Part shown: piece by piece, positions 28,006 through 36,208 of the stretch
Numbering within the stretch: the stretch's first letter is position 1
Layout of the letters: each line of letters starts with the position of its first letter
Assembly (NCBI GenBank): GCA_937879875.1
Contig: CALFMN010000161.1
Location: forward strand, 1-49,023
Origin: an uncultured Chloroflexota bacterium
GTDB taxonomy: Bacteria; Chloroflexota; Dehalococcoidia; CAUJGQ01
DNA: 49,023 nucleotides
Reading direction: 5' to 3'
Translations under genes and position numbers: made by a program
The notes under the pieces: model-generated
The model's database searches: none
What the model saw: only the letters and a program-made list of their open reading frames with translations
Told to the model about the DNA's origin: nothing

Positions 28006-28242
28006 TTGGCCGTGTATGTGAAGGTATATAAGCTCAACGGGGAACCACTTGCCGACATCGAGGCCGCTTCCGCCGGCATCGAGCGGCGGCAAATTCAGTG
28101 TTGGGATCTTCCCGGTCCGGCGACTGGCGAGATCTGGACGCTGCTCGTGCTGAAGGATCCGAACGAGAGGGACGTGGCGGTTTTTCGCATGGACCAGATC
28201 TGCGGCTACCGGTTGGAACAGCGATACACACCGGCGACATAG
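28006..28242 (+). CDS. Small hypothetical protein with a TTG start
   Basis: This 78-aa product starts at TTG, 5 bp after GGAGGT. Beta-rich segments (MAVYVKVYKL, EIWTLLVLKD, DVAVFRMDQICGY) suggest a compact fold. No family is recognised and there is no signal peptide. The unusual start is supported by the strong SD. Confidence 0.55.
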   Translation: MAVYVKVYKLNGEPLADIEAASAGIERRQIQCWDLPGPATGEIWTLLVLKDPNERDVAVFRMDQICGYRLEQRYTPAT

Positions 28243-28366
28243 CGTGGCCGCGCCCTCGGCTCAACGAGATATGCGCCCGGAGCCACGGCCAGACCAACCC
28301 ACTGCATGGAGCTGATGATCCGGCTAAGAAGGCGGCCGCCGCGGTCCAGTTTGGCCTGCTTTCCGG

Positions 28367-28439
28367 TACCCCCGGGCGGACTCGAACCACCGACACGTGG
28401 TTTAGGAAACCACTGCTCTATCCACTGAGCTACGGGGGC
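28367..28439 (-). tRNA. tRNA-Arg(CCU)
   Basis: This is a 73-nt tRNA on the minus strand. The acceptor arm is GCCCCCG/CGGGGGU with A73, and the D-arm TAGCTCAGTGG, anticodon loop TTCCTAA (CCT) and T-loop TTCGAGT are present. Position 1-72 is a G-U wobble rather than a Watson-Crick pair. CCA is not fully encoded. Confidence 0.93.
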
Positions 28440-28481
28440 AGGGCGGCGCGCCGCCCGTTCAGTATAGCGGACGGCGTTCGC

Positions 28482-29438
28482 TCAGCCCGTTGGCGCGGGC
28501 TGCGCGGCAGGCAGCGGCTTGAGCTTGCCCACCGCAGCGGCCGCGCTCGCATAGCCTTTGCCTGCGAGCAGCGTGTCCAGCTCGGCGGCGACGCGGGCGT
28601 AGATGCTGGTGCCTTCCTGCATGTAGGCCGTGCCGAGCTGCACCGCGCTGGCGCCCGCCAGCAGGAACTCGAACATGTCCCGTCCCGTGTAGGCGCCGCC
28701 CACGCCGATGATCGGGATGGCGCCGCCGGTCAGCATGTGAAAGGCGCGCACGTTTGCCAGCGCCACGGGCTTGATGTACTCGCCGCCCAGGCCGCCGAAG
28801 CCGCCGCGCGGGTGGATGACCGGCGTCTCGCTGTCGGTGTCGATCACCAGCGCGTTGCCGACCGAGTTGATCAGGGTCAGGAAATCGACGTGGTTGCGCG
28901 TGGCGATCGCGGCCATGCGCTCGTGATGCACCGGGTCGAAGTAGGGCGGCAGCTTCACGCCCAGCGGCCGCCGGCAGACGCTTCGCACCGCGGCCAGCAC
29001 TTCGTCCGAGTGCGCGAAGTCGTAGCCCACCTGCGGCTCGCCGGCGACGTTGGGGCAGGAGAGATTCACCTCGATCAGGTCGAAGCCCGCATCGGAGGTT
29101 GCCCGCACGATCGTCACGTAGTCGTCGAGCGAGAAGCCAGCGATGCTGGCGACGACCGGCTTGCCGAACTCACGCAGGCGCGGCAGCAGCCGGCAGTATT
29201 CTTCGTAGCCCAGATTCGGCAGACCCATCGAGTTGATCGAGCCGAGCGGCAGGTCGCGGTAGCGCGGCTCGGCGTTGCCCGCCCGCGGCTGGCGCGTCAT
29301 TGACTTGGTCACGGTCGCGCCGGCGTCTGAGCGGCCCAGCGCCGAGAGCTGCTCCAGCGTGGTGCAGTTCGGCCCGGAGGCGTTCATCACGAGCGGCGCG
29401 ATACGCACGCCGCCGATCTCCGCCACGAGTTCCGCCAT
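28482..29438 (-). CDS. pyrD: Dihydroorotate dehydrogenase, class 1-like
   Basis: This is an FMN TIM-barrel enzyme (318 aa) that oxidises dihydroorotate to orotate in pyrimidine synthesis. The catalytic Cys128 in VNLSCPN marks class 1 (class 2 uses Ser). VMNASGPNC, GSINSMGLPN, GVKLPPYFD and the FMN phosphate site GVGGAYTGRD are present. It looks closer to the soluble fumarate-type 1A, since no pyrK-like gene is adjacent. ATG 29438 has GGAG upstream, and the longer frame from 29465 is not needed. Confidence 0.88.
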   Translation of the reverse strand: MAELVAEIGGVRIAPLVMNASGPNCTTLEQLSALGRSDAGATVTKSMTRQPRAGNAEPRYRDLPLGSINSMGLPNLGYEEYCRLLPRLREFGKPVVASIAGFSLDDYVTIVRATSDAGFDLIEVNLSCPNVAGEPQVGYDFAHSDEVLAAVRSVCRRPLGVKLPPYFDPVHHERMAAIATRNHVDFLTLINSVGNALVIDTDSETPVIHPRGGFGGLGGEYIKPVALANVRAFHMLTGGAIPIIGVGGAYTGRDMFEFLLAGASAVQLGTAYMQEGTSIYARVAAELDTLLAGKGYASAAAAVGKLKPLPAAQPAPTG

Positions 29439-29545
29439 CGCTCTGCTCCAGTCTCGCCGCCGCACACAGCCTGCGGCAGCAGGGTAGCAAAAAGCCGGCT
29501 GTTGCCAGCCGACTCCTTACGTCTTGCCGATCGAATTGTTCGGGG

Positions 29546-29618
29546 TGGAGATAGGGGGATTCGAACCCCCGACCTCTGCGATGCGAACGCAGCGCTCTCC
29601 CAGTTGAGCTATATCCCC
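29546..29618 (-). tRNA. tRNA-Ala(CGC)
   Basis: This is a 73-nt tRNA on the minus strand. The acceptor is GGGGATA/UAUCUCC with the alanine identity pair G3-U70 and A73. The anticodon loop TTCGCAT gives CGC. The D-arm TAGCTCAACTGGGAGAGC and a GGGGG-TTCGAAT-CCCCC T-arm are present. Confidence 0.95.
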
Positions 29619-29663
29619 CTGCTGGTGTTGCCCGAAGATCGTAGCAGCGGCCGCAAAACGCTG

Positions 29664-30971
29664 TCAAGGAATGGGCGCCGCCAGCGGCTCGGCCAGCAAG
29701 TCGTAGGGCATGGCGCCGGTGATACGTACGGGCACGCGGCTGCCCGGCGCAAGCTCACCGCGCACCAGTACCACGCCGTCCACTTCGGGCGCGTCGCGGT
29801 AGCCGCGTCCCACCGAGATCACCTCGTCGCCGCGCTTCTGCCGCTGCGCCGCCTCGATCAGCACCGTCATCTCGCTGCCCACCAGCGCCCGGTGCTTTTC
29901 GTGCGAGATGCGCTGCTGCAGCTCCATCAGCTCGTCGCGGCGACGCTTCTTCACGCGCTCCGAAAGCTGCCCCGGCAGCGTGGCCGCGGGCGTGCCCTCC
30001 TGCGGCGAGTAGGTGAAGACGCCGACGTGGTCGAAGCGCGCCTCCTCCACGAACGCTTTCAGCTCGGCGAATTCCGCCGCGGTCTCGCCGGGAAAACCGA
30101 CGATCAGCGATGTGCGCAGCGCGATTTGGGGCATCGCCGTGCGCAGGTCTTCGAGCGTGCGCCGCACCATCGCCATATTGCTCGGCCGCTTCATGCGCCG
30201 CAGCATCGGTACGCTGGCGTGCTGCAGCGGCATGTCGAGATACGGCACGACCGAAGGCAGCTCAGCCATGGCGTGGATCAGCGGCTCGCGCACACGGCCG
30301 GGGTAGGCGTACATGATGCGCAGCCAGGGCTGCTCGGGCAGCGATTCGACCAGCAGTCTCAGCAGATCGGCCAACGCATCGCGCTTGCCCAGGTCTTCGC
30401 CCCAGGCCGTGCTGTCCTGCGCTACCAGCACCAGTTCACGCGCCCCTTCCGCGACGAGGCGGCGCGCATCGGCCACGATTGCCCCGGCGCTGGCGCTGGT
30501 GAAGCGCCCCTTGATCTGCGGGATGATGCAGAAGGTGCAGGGCGCGTCGCAGCCGTCGGAGATTTTCAGATAGGCGCTGGTGCGGTGTTGCATCGGCGAG
30601 GCGGTGCGCGGAATGTCCCACGGCGCGGCGGCTTCGCCCTCGGCCAGCGCCGCCACCTGCTCCCACTGCTCGACACCGAAAACGTGGTCGACCTCCGGAA
30701 TCTCGCGCGCGACCTCATCACCGTAAAGCTGGGTCATGCAGCCGGCGGCGACGAGCCGCTGCCCCGGCTTCTTGATCGCCGCGAGCCGCAGGATCGCGTC
30801 CACCGACTCCTCTTTCGAGGCATCGATGAAGCCGCAGGTGTTGACGATCAGCAGATCGGCGTCCGACGGCCGCGGCGTCGGCACATGTCGCCTGGCAAGC
30901 AGCCTGCGTTCAAGCCGCTCGGAATCGACGGTGTTCTTGGGGCAGCCGAGGGTCACCAGGTGATAGCGCAC
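29664..30971 (-). CDS. rimO: Ribosomal protein S12 methylthiotransferase RimO
   Basis: This is a radical SAM methylthiotransferase (435 aa) that modifies the conserved Asp of ribosomal protein S12. The N-terminal UPF0004 cluster uses Cys10, Cys46 and Cys78. The radical SAM cluster is Cys141-Cys145-Cys148 (GCDAPCTFC). A TRAM domain closes the protein. TLGCPKNTVDSE and YAYPGRV favour RimO over MiaB. The start is GTG. The gene is 24 bp downstream of the RodZ-like gene and probably cotranscribed. Confidence 0.93.
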   Translation of the reverse strand: MRYHLVTLGCPKNTVDSERLERRLLARRHVPTPRPSDADLLIVNTCGFIDASKEESVDAILRLAAIKKPGQRLVAAGCMTQLYGDEVAREIPEVDHVFGVEQWEQVAALAEGEAAAPWDIPRTASPMQHRTSAYLKISDGCDAPCTFCIIPQIKGRFTSASAGAIVADARRLVAEGARELVLVAQDSTAWGEDLGKRDALADLLRLLVESLPEQPWLRIMYAYPGRVREPLIHAMAELPSVVPYLDMPLQHASVPMLRRMKRPSNMAMVRRTLEDLRTAMPQIALRTSLIVGFPGETAAEFAELKAFVEEARFDHVGVFTYSPQEGTPAATLPGQLSERVKKRRRDELMELQQRISHEKHRALVGSEMTVLIEAAQRQKRGDEVISVGRGYRDAPEVDGVVLVRGELAPGSRVPVRITGAMPYDLLAEPLAAPIP

Positions 30972-30995
30972 GCTGTCGTCCGTTCTCTTCTGCTG

Positions 30996-31889
30996 CTAGC
31001 GTACCGTGCGCGGCGTGCCCGTCGCACGCGGCGTGGCCGTGGCGCGTGGGGTTCCGGTTGTTTGCACGCCCGGCGTCGCCGCGGCCGCGCCGCTGTTCAC
31101 GATCAGGGAGACGGCGGAGTTCGTGGTGAGCACGGTTCCGGCCGCGGGATCCTGCCGCAGCACAGCGCCGGGAGCATCGGCGCGGTTGGTGCTGGTGATG
31201 CCGATGATCAACGGCGTAATCCCGACCTGCTGCAACTGCGCGAGTGCGTCCTGCTCGCTTTTGCCAACCAGCTCGGGCATCTTGCCGGCGCTGCGCGGCG
31301 GCGCAGTCGGACTCATGCCCGGCTGACTGCCGGCGGGCAGGCCCGCGTTGGGCCGGTTCGCCTGGCTACCGCTCGTATTGCTGCCGGCCGAGCCGCCGGC
31401 TCGGCTGGCCACGAAGCCGATCAGCAGGATCACCGCGACGGCCAGCGCGACCGCCAGCAACGCCGGCGTCGCGGACGCCTGCCTGCCGCGCACCGCCGTA
31501 CCGCGCGAAAGCGGGCCGGGCGCCCGTCCGCTGCGCGACCCGAATGGCCGCCGCACGACGCCGCGCTCCGCCGCGCCGCGCTCGCGCAACGGCCGCGTGC
31601 GTCGCTCGAACTCGCTGCGGCCGGTCTCGATCGGCGGCTCCGAACGCGCCGCGGGCTGCTCGGCGGAGGACGGCCAGAGGCCGGCGATCTCGTCCGGGTC
31701 GAGTCCGAGGTACTGGCTGTAGTTGCGCAGGAAGCCCCGGGCGAACACCGGGGCCGGGAAGACGCTGAAGTCCTCGTCTTCAAGCCCTTGCAGGTAACGG
31801 CGGGCGATGTGCGTTACGCGCTCGGCTTCCTCCAGGGAGACGCCGCGCGCCGCGCGCGTTTGCTGGAGGATCGCTCCCAGGCCGGTCAT
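30996..31889 (-). CDS. RodZ-like HTH membrane protein with a PASTA domain
   Basis: This 297-aa protein starts with a cytoplasmic HTH_25/RodZ-type domain (about 1-72; LGAILQQTRAARGVSLEEAE, VFARGFLRNYSQYLGLD). A basic linker, one transmembrane helix (about 142-161) and an extracellular part follow. The latter holds a PASTA-like domain (about 204-267; MPELVGKSEQDALAQLQQVG, APGAVLRQDPAAGTVL) and a Thr/Pro/Ala-rich tail with TPRAT repeats. RodZ proteins help MreB shape the cell wall, and PASTA domains bind peptidoglycan or beta-lactams. It lies directly downstream of rpsT and upstream of rimO. Confidence 0.8.
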   Translation of the reverse strand: MTGLGAILQQTRAARGVSLEEAERVTHIARRYLQGLEDEDFSVFPAPVFARGFLRNYSQYLGLDPDEIAGLWPSSAEQPAARSEPPIETGRSEFERRTRPLRERGAAERGVVRRPFGSRSGRAPGPLSRGTAVRGRQASATPALLAVALAVAVILLIGFVASRAGGSAGSNTSGSQANRPNAGLPAGSQPGMSPTAPPRSAGKMPELVGKSEQDALAQLQQVGITPLIIGITSTNRADAPGAVLRQDPAAGTVLTTNSAVSLIVNSGAAAATPGVQTTGTPRATATPRATGTPRTVR

Positions 31890-31927
31890 CCGCGCTCCGG
31901 ACTCGGTACTGGACCGGGCGCCGCGGA

Positions 31928-32203
31928 TCAGGCCTGCGGCGCCTTCGCCGCGTTGAGCTTGCGCATCAGCCGCGACTTGCGGCGCGCGGCGTTATTCTTG
32001 TGGATGATGCCCTTCTGCGCCGCCTTGTCCAGCGCCCGCAGCGCGAGTTGCACGGTGGTGGCCGCGGCGTCGGCCTCACCGCCGGCAAGCTGGCGCTCGG
32101 CGCGATGGACGTAGGTCTTAATCATCGTGGTTGCGGCGCGGTTGCGCATACGGCGCTTCAGCGCCTGCCGCATCCGCTTGGCCGCCGATCGCGTGTTCGG
32201 CAA
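31928..32203 (-). CDS. rpsT: Ribosomal protein S20
   Basis: This is a small basic 30S protein (91 aa) that binds 16S rRNA. It matches the S20 pattern: PNTRSAAKRMRQALKRR, then KTYVHRAERQLA and a conserved KGIIHKNNAARRKSRLMR. The start is TTG at 32203 behind GAGGGAG, giving the expected N-terminus; the large open frame continuing upstream to 33508 is spurious. A promoter lies at 32297-32325. S20 synthesis is often autoregulated at a UUG start. Confidence 0.93.
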   Translation of the reverse strand: MPNTRSAAKRMRQALKRRMRNRAATTMIKTYVHRAERQLAGGEADAAATTVQLALRALDKAAQKGIIHKNNAARRKSRLMRKLNAAKAPQA

Positions 32204-32296
32204 GATTGCTCCCTCACTGCTGCACTGCACTCGCGCGGGGCCGGCGCCGCGACTCGCGCGCCGACGGTCCGCTCGCCGATCTGAACAATTACAGCA

Positions 32297-32325
32297 ATGA
32301 TACGAAGCGGTCCGTGCTGTGTCCA
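32297..32325 (-). promoter_or_regulatory. Promoter of rpsT
   Basis: On the minus strand TGGACA (32325-32320), a 17-bp spacer and TATCAT (32302-32297) form a good sigma-70 promoter. The leader before the TTG start would be about 85 nt. Confidence 0.6.
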
Positions 32326-32443
32326 GCAAGCTCGCGCCGGGCAGATGCCGCCTGGCTCGGCACGATCGCTGGTGTGGCGCGTTGACGCTGCGCTGCGCCG
32401 GGCGTAGCGTCGGGACGGGTGCAACGACCCGATGGAGGCGGCG

Positions 32444-33361
32444 ATGCGCATCGTGCTGATCGGTCAACAGGCATTTGGCGAAAGCGTGCTGACGCGGCTG
32501 CGCGAGGCCGGGCACGAGGTCGCTGGCGTCTGCGCTCCGGCCACGAAGGAAGGCGCCAGACCCGATCCGCTGCGCACCGCCGCCGAGGCCGCCGGCCTGC
32601 CGGTGTTGGAGACGCGGCGCCTGCGCCGGCCGGAGGTCTTCGAGCAGTTCGCCGCGCTCAAGCCGGATCTGAACGTGATGGCCTTCGTCACCGACATCAT
32701 CCGCGAGAACGTGCTCACGCTGCCGGGGCAGGGCACGATCCAGTATCACCCGTCGCTGCTGCCCCGCCACCGCGGCATCGCCTCGATCAACTGGGCGATC
32801 ATCCAGGGCGACGCCGTGACCGGGCTGACCGTGTTCTGGGTCGATGAAGGTATTGACACCGGCCCGATTCTCTTGCAAAAGGAGGTGGCGATCGGCCCGG
32901 ACGACACGGTCGGCTCGATCTACTTCAACAAGCTGTTTCCGATCGGCGTGGACGCGATGGTCGAGGCGATCGACCTCGTGAAGGCGGGCAACGCGCCGAG
33001 GATCGTGCAGGACGAGAGCAAGGCGACCTACGAGCCGCCCTGCACCGAAGAGCACACGCAGATCGACTGGAACGCGCCCGCCGACCAAACCTACAACCTG
33101 ATCCGCGGCAGCAACCCGCAGCCGGGCGCCGTCACGGGCCTGAACGGCGTGGAGCTCAAGATCTTTGATGTCGAACGCGTCCAGGCAGCGAGCGGCGCGC
33201 CCGGCTCCGTCCTGGCCGTGGACGCCGCCGGCGTGCTCGTCGCACTGAGCGCGGGCGCGGTGCGGCTCAAGCGCGTGACGCCGGAGGGTCAGGGCAAGAT
33301 CGCAGCCGCGGACTGGGCACGGGCCGCCGGCGTGGCAGCGGGCGCGCGGCTGGGCGGGTAG
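32444..33361 (+). CDS. Formyltransferase family protein (Fmt or 10-formyl-THF hydrolase-like)
   Basis: This is a 305-aa protein of the formyl_trans_N / formyl_trans_C type. The SLLP motif is in YHPSLLPRHRG (His102), and Asp138 is in EGIDTGPILLQKE, the same His-Asp spacing as in the family. Where Fmt has Asn two residues before His, this protein has Gln100. INWAIIQGD, VFWVDEG and LFPIGVDAMVEA look more like the N-terminal hydrolase domain of ALDH1L1 than typical Fmt. ATG 32444 lies 5 bp after GGAGG. The role could be Met-tRNA formylation or 10-formyl-THF turnover. Confidence 0.75.
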   Translation: MRIVLIGQQAFGESVLTRLREAGHEVAGVCAPATKEGARPDPLRTAAEAAGLPVLETRRLRRPEVFEQFAALKPDLNVMAFVTDIIRENVLTLPGQGTIQYHPSLLPRHRGIASINWAIIQGDAVTGLTVFWVDEGIDTGPILLQKEVAIGPDDTVGSIYFNKLFPIGVDAMVEAIDLVKAGNAPRIVQDESKATYEPPCTEEHTQIDWNAPADQTYNLIRGSNPQPGAVTGLNGVELKIFDVERVQAASGAPGSVLAVDAAGVLVALSAGAVRLKRVTPEGQGKIAAADWARAAGVAAGARLGG

Positions 33362-33365
33362 AACG

Positions 33366-33611
33366 ATGACGGCGCCGCATACCTGCCACGTCTGCGCTGA
33401 TGCGATCGACGACGGCGCCGGCGTACCCTGCACCTGCTGCGACGGTTGGTTCCATCTGCCGCTCAACACCAGCACGCCCGGCGCCGTCTGCGGCCGCCGC
33501 ACGCTCAACTACACCGCCGAAGGCGCCTGCGGTGTGCTGTACGTCTGCGCGCCGTGTGAGGCGCGCCTCGCCGGCGAATACGGCGCCTCGAATGCGAGCG
33601 CTGCCACGTAG
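33366..33611 (+). CDS. Small cysteine-rich, probably zinc-binding protein
   Basis: This 81-aa protein has its cysteines in pairs: CHVC near the N-terminus, CTCC, then single Cys residues and a CAPC near the end. GVPCTCCDGWFHLP suggests a treble-clef or PHD-like zinc site. The ATG is 4 bp after the formyltransferase stop, so the genes are cotranscribed. No named family is recognised. Confidence 0.6.
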   Translation: MTAPHTCHVCADAIDDGAGVPCTCCDGWFHLPLNTSTPGAVCGRRTLNYTAEGACGVLYVCAPCEARLAGEYGASNASAAT

Positions 33612-33632
33612 TAGGATCGGGCGCTGCATCGG

Positions 33633-34367
33633 TCAGTAGTTGATGCGGCGGCGCAAACCTTCGGCTTTGACCACGGTGATGCGCTGGCGGCCGAGCGTAA
33701 TCAGGCCAGACTCTTGAAAGCGGCGCAGGCACTGGTTCACGCTCTCGCGTGTGGCGCCCACCATCGAGCCGATCTCCGCCTGGCTCAGGTTCAGCTCAAT
33801 GCGCCGGCCCTCCGGCGTATCGACGCCATGCGACTCGGCCAGCTCGAGCAGCCGCTTGGCGATGCGCGCGTCCAGGTTGAGGAAGACGATGTCGGCCACA
33901 TCGCTGGTCAAGCGCCGGATCTGCGCCGCGAGCACGCTGAAGATCTGGCGCGACACGCTGGGGAAGCGGTCGATGATCGCGAAGAAGTCGTCGCGATTCA
34001 GGTTCAGCGTCTGCGTCTGCTCCATCGCCACCACGTCGGCAGAGCGAGGCATGTCGTCGAACAGCGCCAACTCACCGAAGAACTCGCCCGGCCCCATCAC
34101 CGCCAGCAGCGCCTCCTGACCTTGTTCAGAGACGGAGACGATCTTGACCCGGCCCGACTCGATCACACAGAGGGCGCGGCCAGGGTCGCCCTCGTGGAAG
34201 ATCACCTCGCCATCGCTGAAGCGACGCCGGCGCACTTTGCCCGCGATCGCTTCGATCACGGCCGGGGGCAGGTTGGCGAAGAGCGGAACGGACGCCAACG
34301 CGCGGACGGTGTGGTCGCTCTGCACTGCGGTGCTGCTCCTCGGCGGCGGCGGGCGCCGCGGCGCCAC
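33633..34367 (-). CDS. Crp/Fnr family transcriptional regulator
   Basis: This is a 244-aa regulator with a cyclic-nucleotide-binding-like beta-roll (about 27-140; VPLFANLPPAVIEAIAG, PGEFFGELALFDDMPRSADV) and a C-terminal winged helix (LSQAEIGSMVGATRESVNQ). The segment PGEFFGELALFDDMPRSA matches the cAMP-pocket consensus. No N-terminal Cys cluster for an FNR-type Fe-S centre is seen. The start is GTG 34367. It is divergent from the MFS gene and may control it. The effector is unknown. Confidence 0.9.
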   Translation of the reverse strand: MAPRRPPPPRSSTAVQSDHTVRALASVPLFANLPPAVIEAIAGKVRRRRFSDGEVIFHEGDPGRALCVIESGRVKIVSVSEQGQEALLAVMGPGEFFGELALFDDMPRSADVVAMEQTQTLNLNRDDFFAIIDRFPSVSRQIFSVLAAQIRRLTSDVADIVFLNLDARIAKRLLELAESHGVDTPEGRRIELNLSQAEIGSMVGATRESVNQCLRRFQESGLITLGRQRITVVKAEGLRRRINY

Positions 34368-34407
34368 ATAGCTCGAACGAGCGCGTTTGCGCCCGGCTTG
34401 CTGGCTT

Positions 34408-34437
34408 ACTCTACACGGCGCGGACCTGCTCTGTCAG
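34408..34437 (-). promoter_or_regulatory. Promoter of the Crp/Fnr gene
   Basis: On the minus strand CTGACA (34437-34432), 18 bp and TAGAGT (34413-34408) precede the GTG at 34367 by about 40 bp. The spacing is acceptable and the -10 box is moderate. Confidence 0.45.
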
Positions 34438-34471
34438 CGCCGTGCGCCGGTGGCGCCGCGTTTCGGCAGCG

Positions 34472-34501
34472 TTGACCGCGCGCAGCGCCCGCCTCTAGCA
34501 T
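34472..34501 (+). promoter_or_regulatory. Promoter of the MFS gene
   Basis: TTGACC (34472-34477), an 18-bp spacer and TAGCAT (34496-34501) lie about 30 bp before the ATG. It is back to back with the Crp/Fnr promoter. Confidence 0.45.
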
Positions 34502-34530
34502 GGCCGGCAACAGCAGTGACGCGGTGAACG

Positions 34531-35748
34531 ATGCGGCGCGAGACGGCGTTCGAGGCATCCGGCGCGGTCAGTACAACCGCGGTCGCCGGCGCGGTGCGGC
34601 CGCGGTTGTGGTCGGCCTCGTTCGCGCTCCTGCTCGGCGTCGTCCACCTGTATTTTCTCAGCTACGCGCTCTACTTTGCCGCCTTGCCGCTCTATGTGAA
34701 GGGCGCGCTGCGCTGGCAGATCGGCCTGGTCGTCGGCGTGCCGTTCATCGCCTCGATGCTGCTGCGGCTCTACACCGGCCGCATCGTCGATCGCGTCAGC
34801 CGGCGCCGCTTGCTGGCCGCGGGCGCTGCGGGCTGTGCGGTCGCCTCGCTGCTGCAGGCGCTGAGCGCGGACATCTGGTACCTCTCAGCCGTGCGCGTGG
34901 TCTACGGCGTGACGGCGGCGTTTCTCACGACGTCGATCATGGCATCGCTCGCCGACGTGCTGCCGGCGCCCCGTCGCGGCGAGGGGATGGGCTGGTATGG
35001 CGTCGTCTACACGAGTACGAGTCTGTATGGACCGGCGCTGGGCCTCTGGCTGGCGCAGTCGCTGGGCTACGGCGCCTTCTTCGGGTTCGGCGCCGTGCTC
35101 AACGTCGGCTGTCTTGCTCTGGCGCTGCTGCTGACCGAGACGCAGACGCCGCGGCAGCGCGCGGCGCCGCGCGGCAAACTGTTCAGCCCCAGCGCCCGCC
35201 TGCCCATGCTCACCTTTCTCTCGCTCACGATCCCGGCCGGCGCGGTCACGGCCTTCCTCGCGCTCTATGAGAAGCAGCGTCATGCCGGCGATCCGGGCGC
35301 CTTCTTTGCGCTCTACGGCGCGACGCTGCTGCTGGGCCGGCTGGGCGGCGGCTGGGTTGCGGATCGCTGGTCGCGGCGGGCGGCGATCGTGCCTGGCCTG
35401 ATCGTCACCGGCGGCGCGATGCTGCTGCTGAGCACGGCGGGCGGCGCCGCGGCCTTCTATCTTGCCGCGCTGCTCTACGGCGGCGGCTTCGCTTTCGGTC
35501 ACACCGGCCTGACGATCCTGACGATGGACCGCGCGCCCGCGGCCGAACGCGGCGCGGCAATGGCCACGCTCACCGGCGCCTGGGACGTGGGCACGGTGCT
35601 GGGCGCGTTTGTGCTCGGCTTCTTCGCCGACGCCGGCGGCTATGCAGCGCTGTTCGCGCTCGTCGGTGTGCTGCCGCTGGCGCAGCTCGCCGTTTTCCTT
35701 AGCTGCCTGCGCGCCGAGACGCGCACGAGGCGCCTCACGCCGGCGTAG
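34531..35748 (+). CDS. MFS transporter
   Basis: This is a 405-aa 12-helix major facilitator protein. Motif A appears in the first intracellular loop as GRIVDRVSRRRLLA and again, as a half-repeat, as GGGWVADRWSRRAAI. The pattern suggests a drug- or metabolite-efflux permease, but no substrate can be named. The ATG at 34531 lacks a good SD. It is transcribed divergently from a Crp/Fnr regulator. Confidence 0.88.
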   Translation: MRRETAFEASGAVSTTAVAGAVRPRLWSASFALLLGVVHLYFLSYALYFAALPLYVKGALRWQIGLVVGVPFIASMLLRLYTGRIVDRVSRRRLLAAGAAGCAVASLLQALSADIWYLSAVRVVYGVTAAFLTTSIMASLADVLPAPRRGEGMGWYGVVYTSTSLYGPALGLWLAQSLGYGAFFGFGAVLNVGCLALALLLTETQTPRQRAAPRGKLFSPSARLPMLTFLSLTIPAGAVTAFLALYEKQRHAGDPGAFFALYGATLLLGRLGGGWVADRWSRRAAIVPGLIVTGGAMLLLSTAGGAAAFYLAALLYGGGFAFGHTGLTILTMDRAPAAERGAAMATLTGAWDVGTVLGAFVLGFFADAGGYAALFALVGVLPLAQLAVFLSCLRAETRTRRLTPA

Positions 35749-35993
35749 GGCGTTCGCGTGCGCTCACGCCCCGCCGCTCCGCGGAGAGCAGTCAGGCCGG
35801 CTCGATCGTCGGAGTAACGAAAAGCTTGCACTGACCATAATCGCGCGGCCGGTGAACGGGGCGTCCACGTACCATACGGCACAAGCGAGGATCGCGGTCA
35901 CAGGCGGCATTCTCGCCGGAGAGCGTACGCGATACGCAGGGGGCGGCAACTTGCGAGGCGCCGAACGGAGCGCCCAGGGAAGGTGCGTCTGCC

Positions 35994-36173
35994 ATGTATT
36001 CCTGCGTGATCTGCCACTTCGCCGTGCCGCTGGACGACACGGTGATTAGCGGCCGCACCGGTCGCTGCATCTGCCTGCGCTGCTACGTGCGTGAAACGGG
36101 CTCTGAGCAAACCATGCCCGCCTGGCTGACGCGTGATCTGCGCACGACGCTGAGCGCCATCGGCGGCGACTGA
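35994..36173 (+). CDS. Very small zinc-ribbon-like protein
   Basis: This is a 59-aa protein starting at ATG 35994 behind AGGGAAGGTG. Cys4 and Cys7 (CVIC), then Cys25, Cys27 and Cys30 (CICLRC), form a likely zinc-binding knuckle pair. The middle has VPLDDTVISGRTGRC. It ends with a helical DLRTTLSAIGG. The gene is short enough to be missed by automatic callers. It stands alone and converges on the M16 peptidase gene. Confidence 0.65.
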   Translation: MYSCVICHFAVPLDDTVISGRTGRCICLRCYVRETGSEQTMPAWLTRDLRTTLSAIGGD

Positions 36174-36208
36174 GGCGCGGGTCGAGTCTGTGGCATGCGG
36201 GGCGCCTG

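Noticed and set aside
29502..32114. 870-codon open frame on the + strand
   Set aside because: It is antisense to rimO and the RodZ-like gene and crosses a tRNA. High GC in third positions creates such shadows; it has no recognisable domain.
32204..33508. Long minus-strand upstream extension of rpsT
   Set aside because: It is antisense to the formyltransferase gene. The TTG at 32203 with an SD gives the exact S20 N-terminus.
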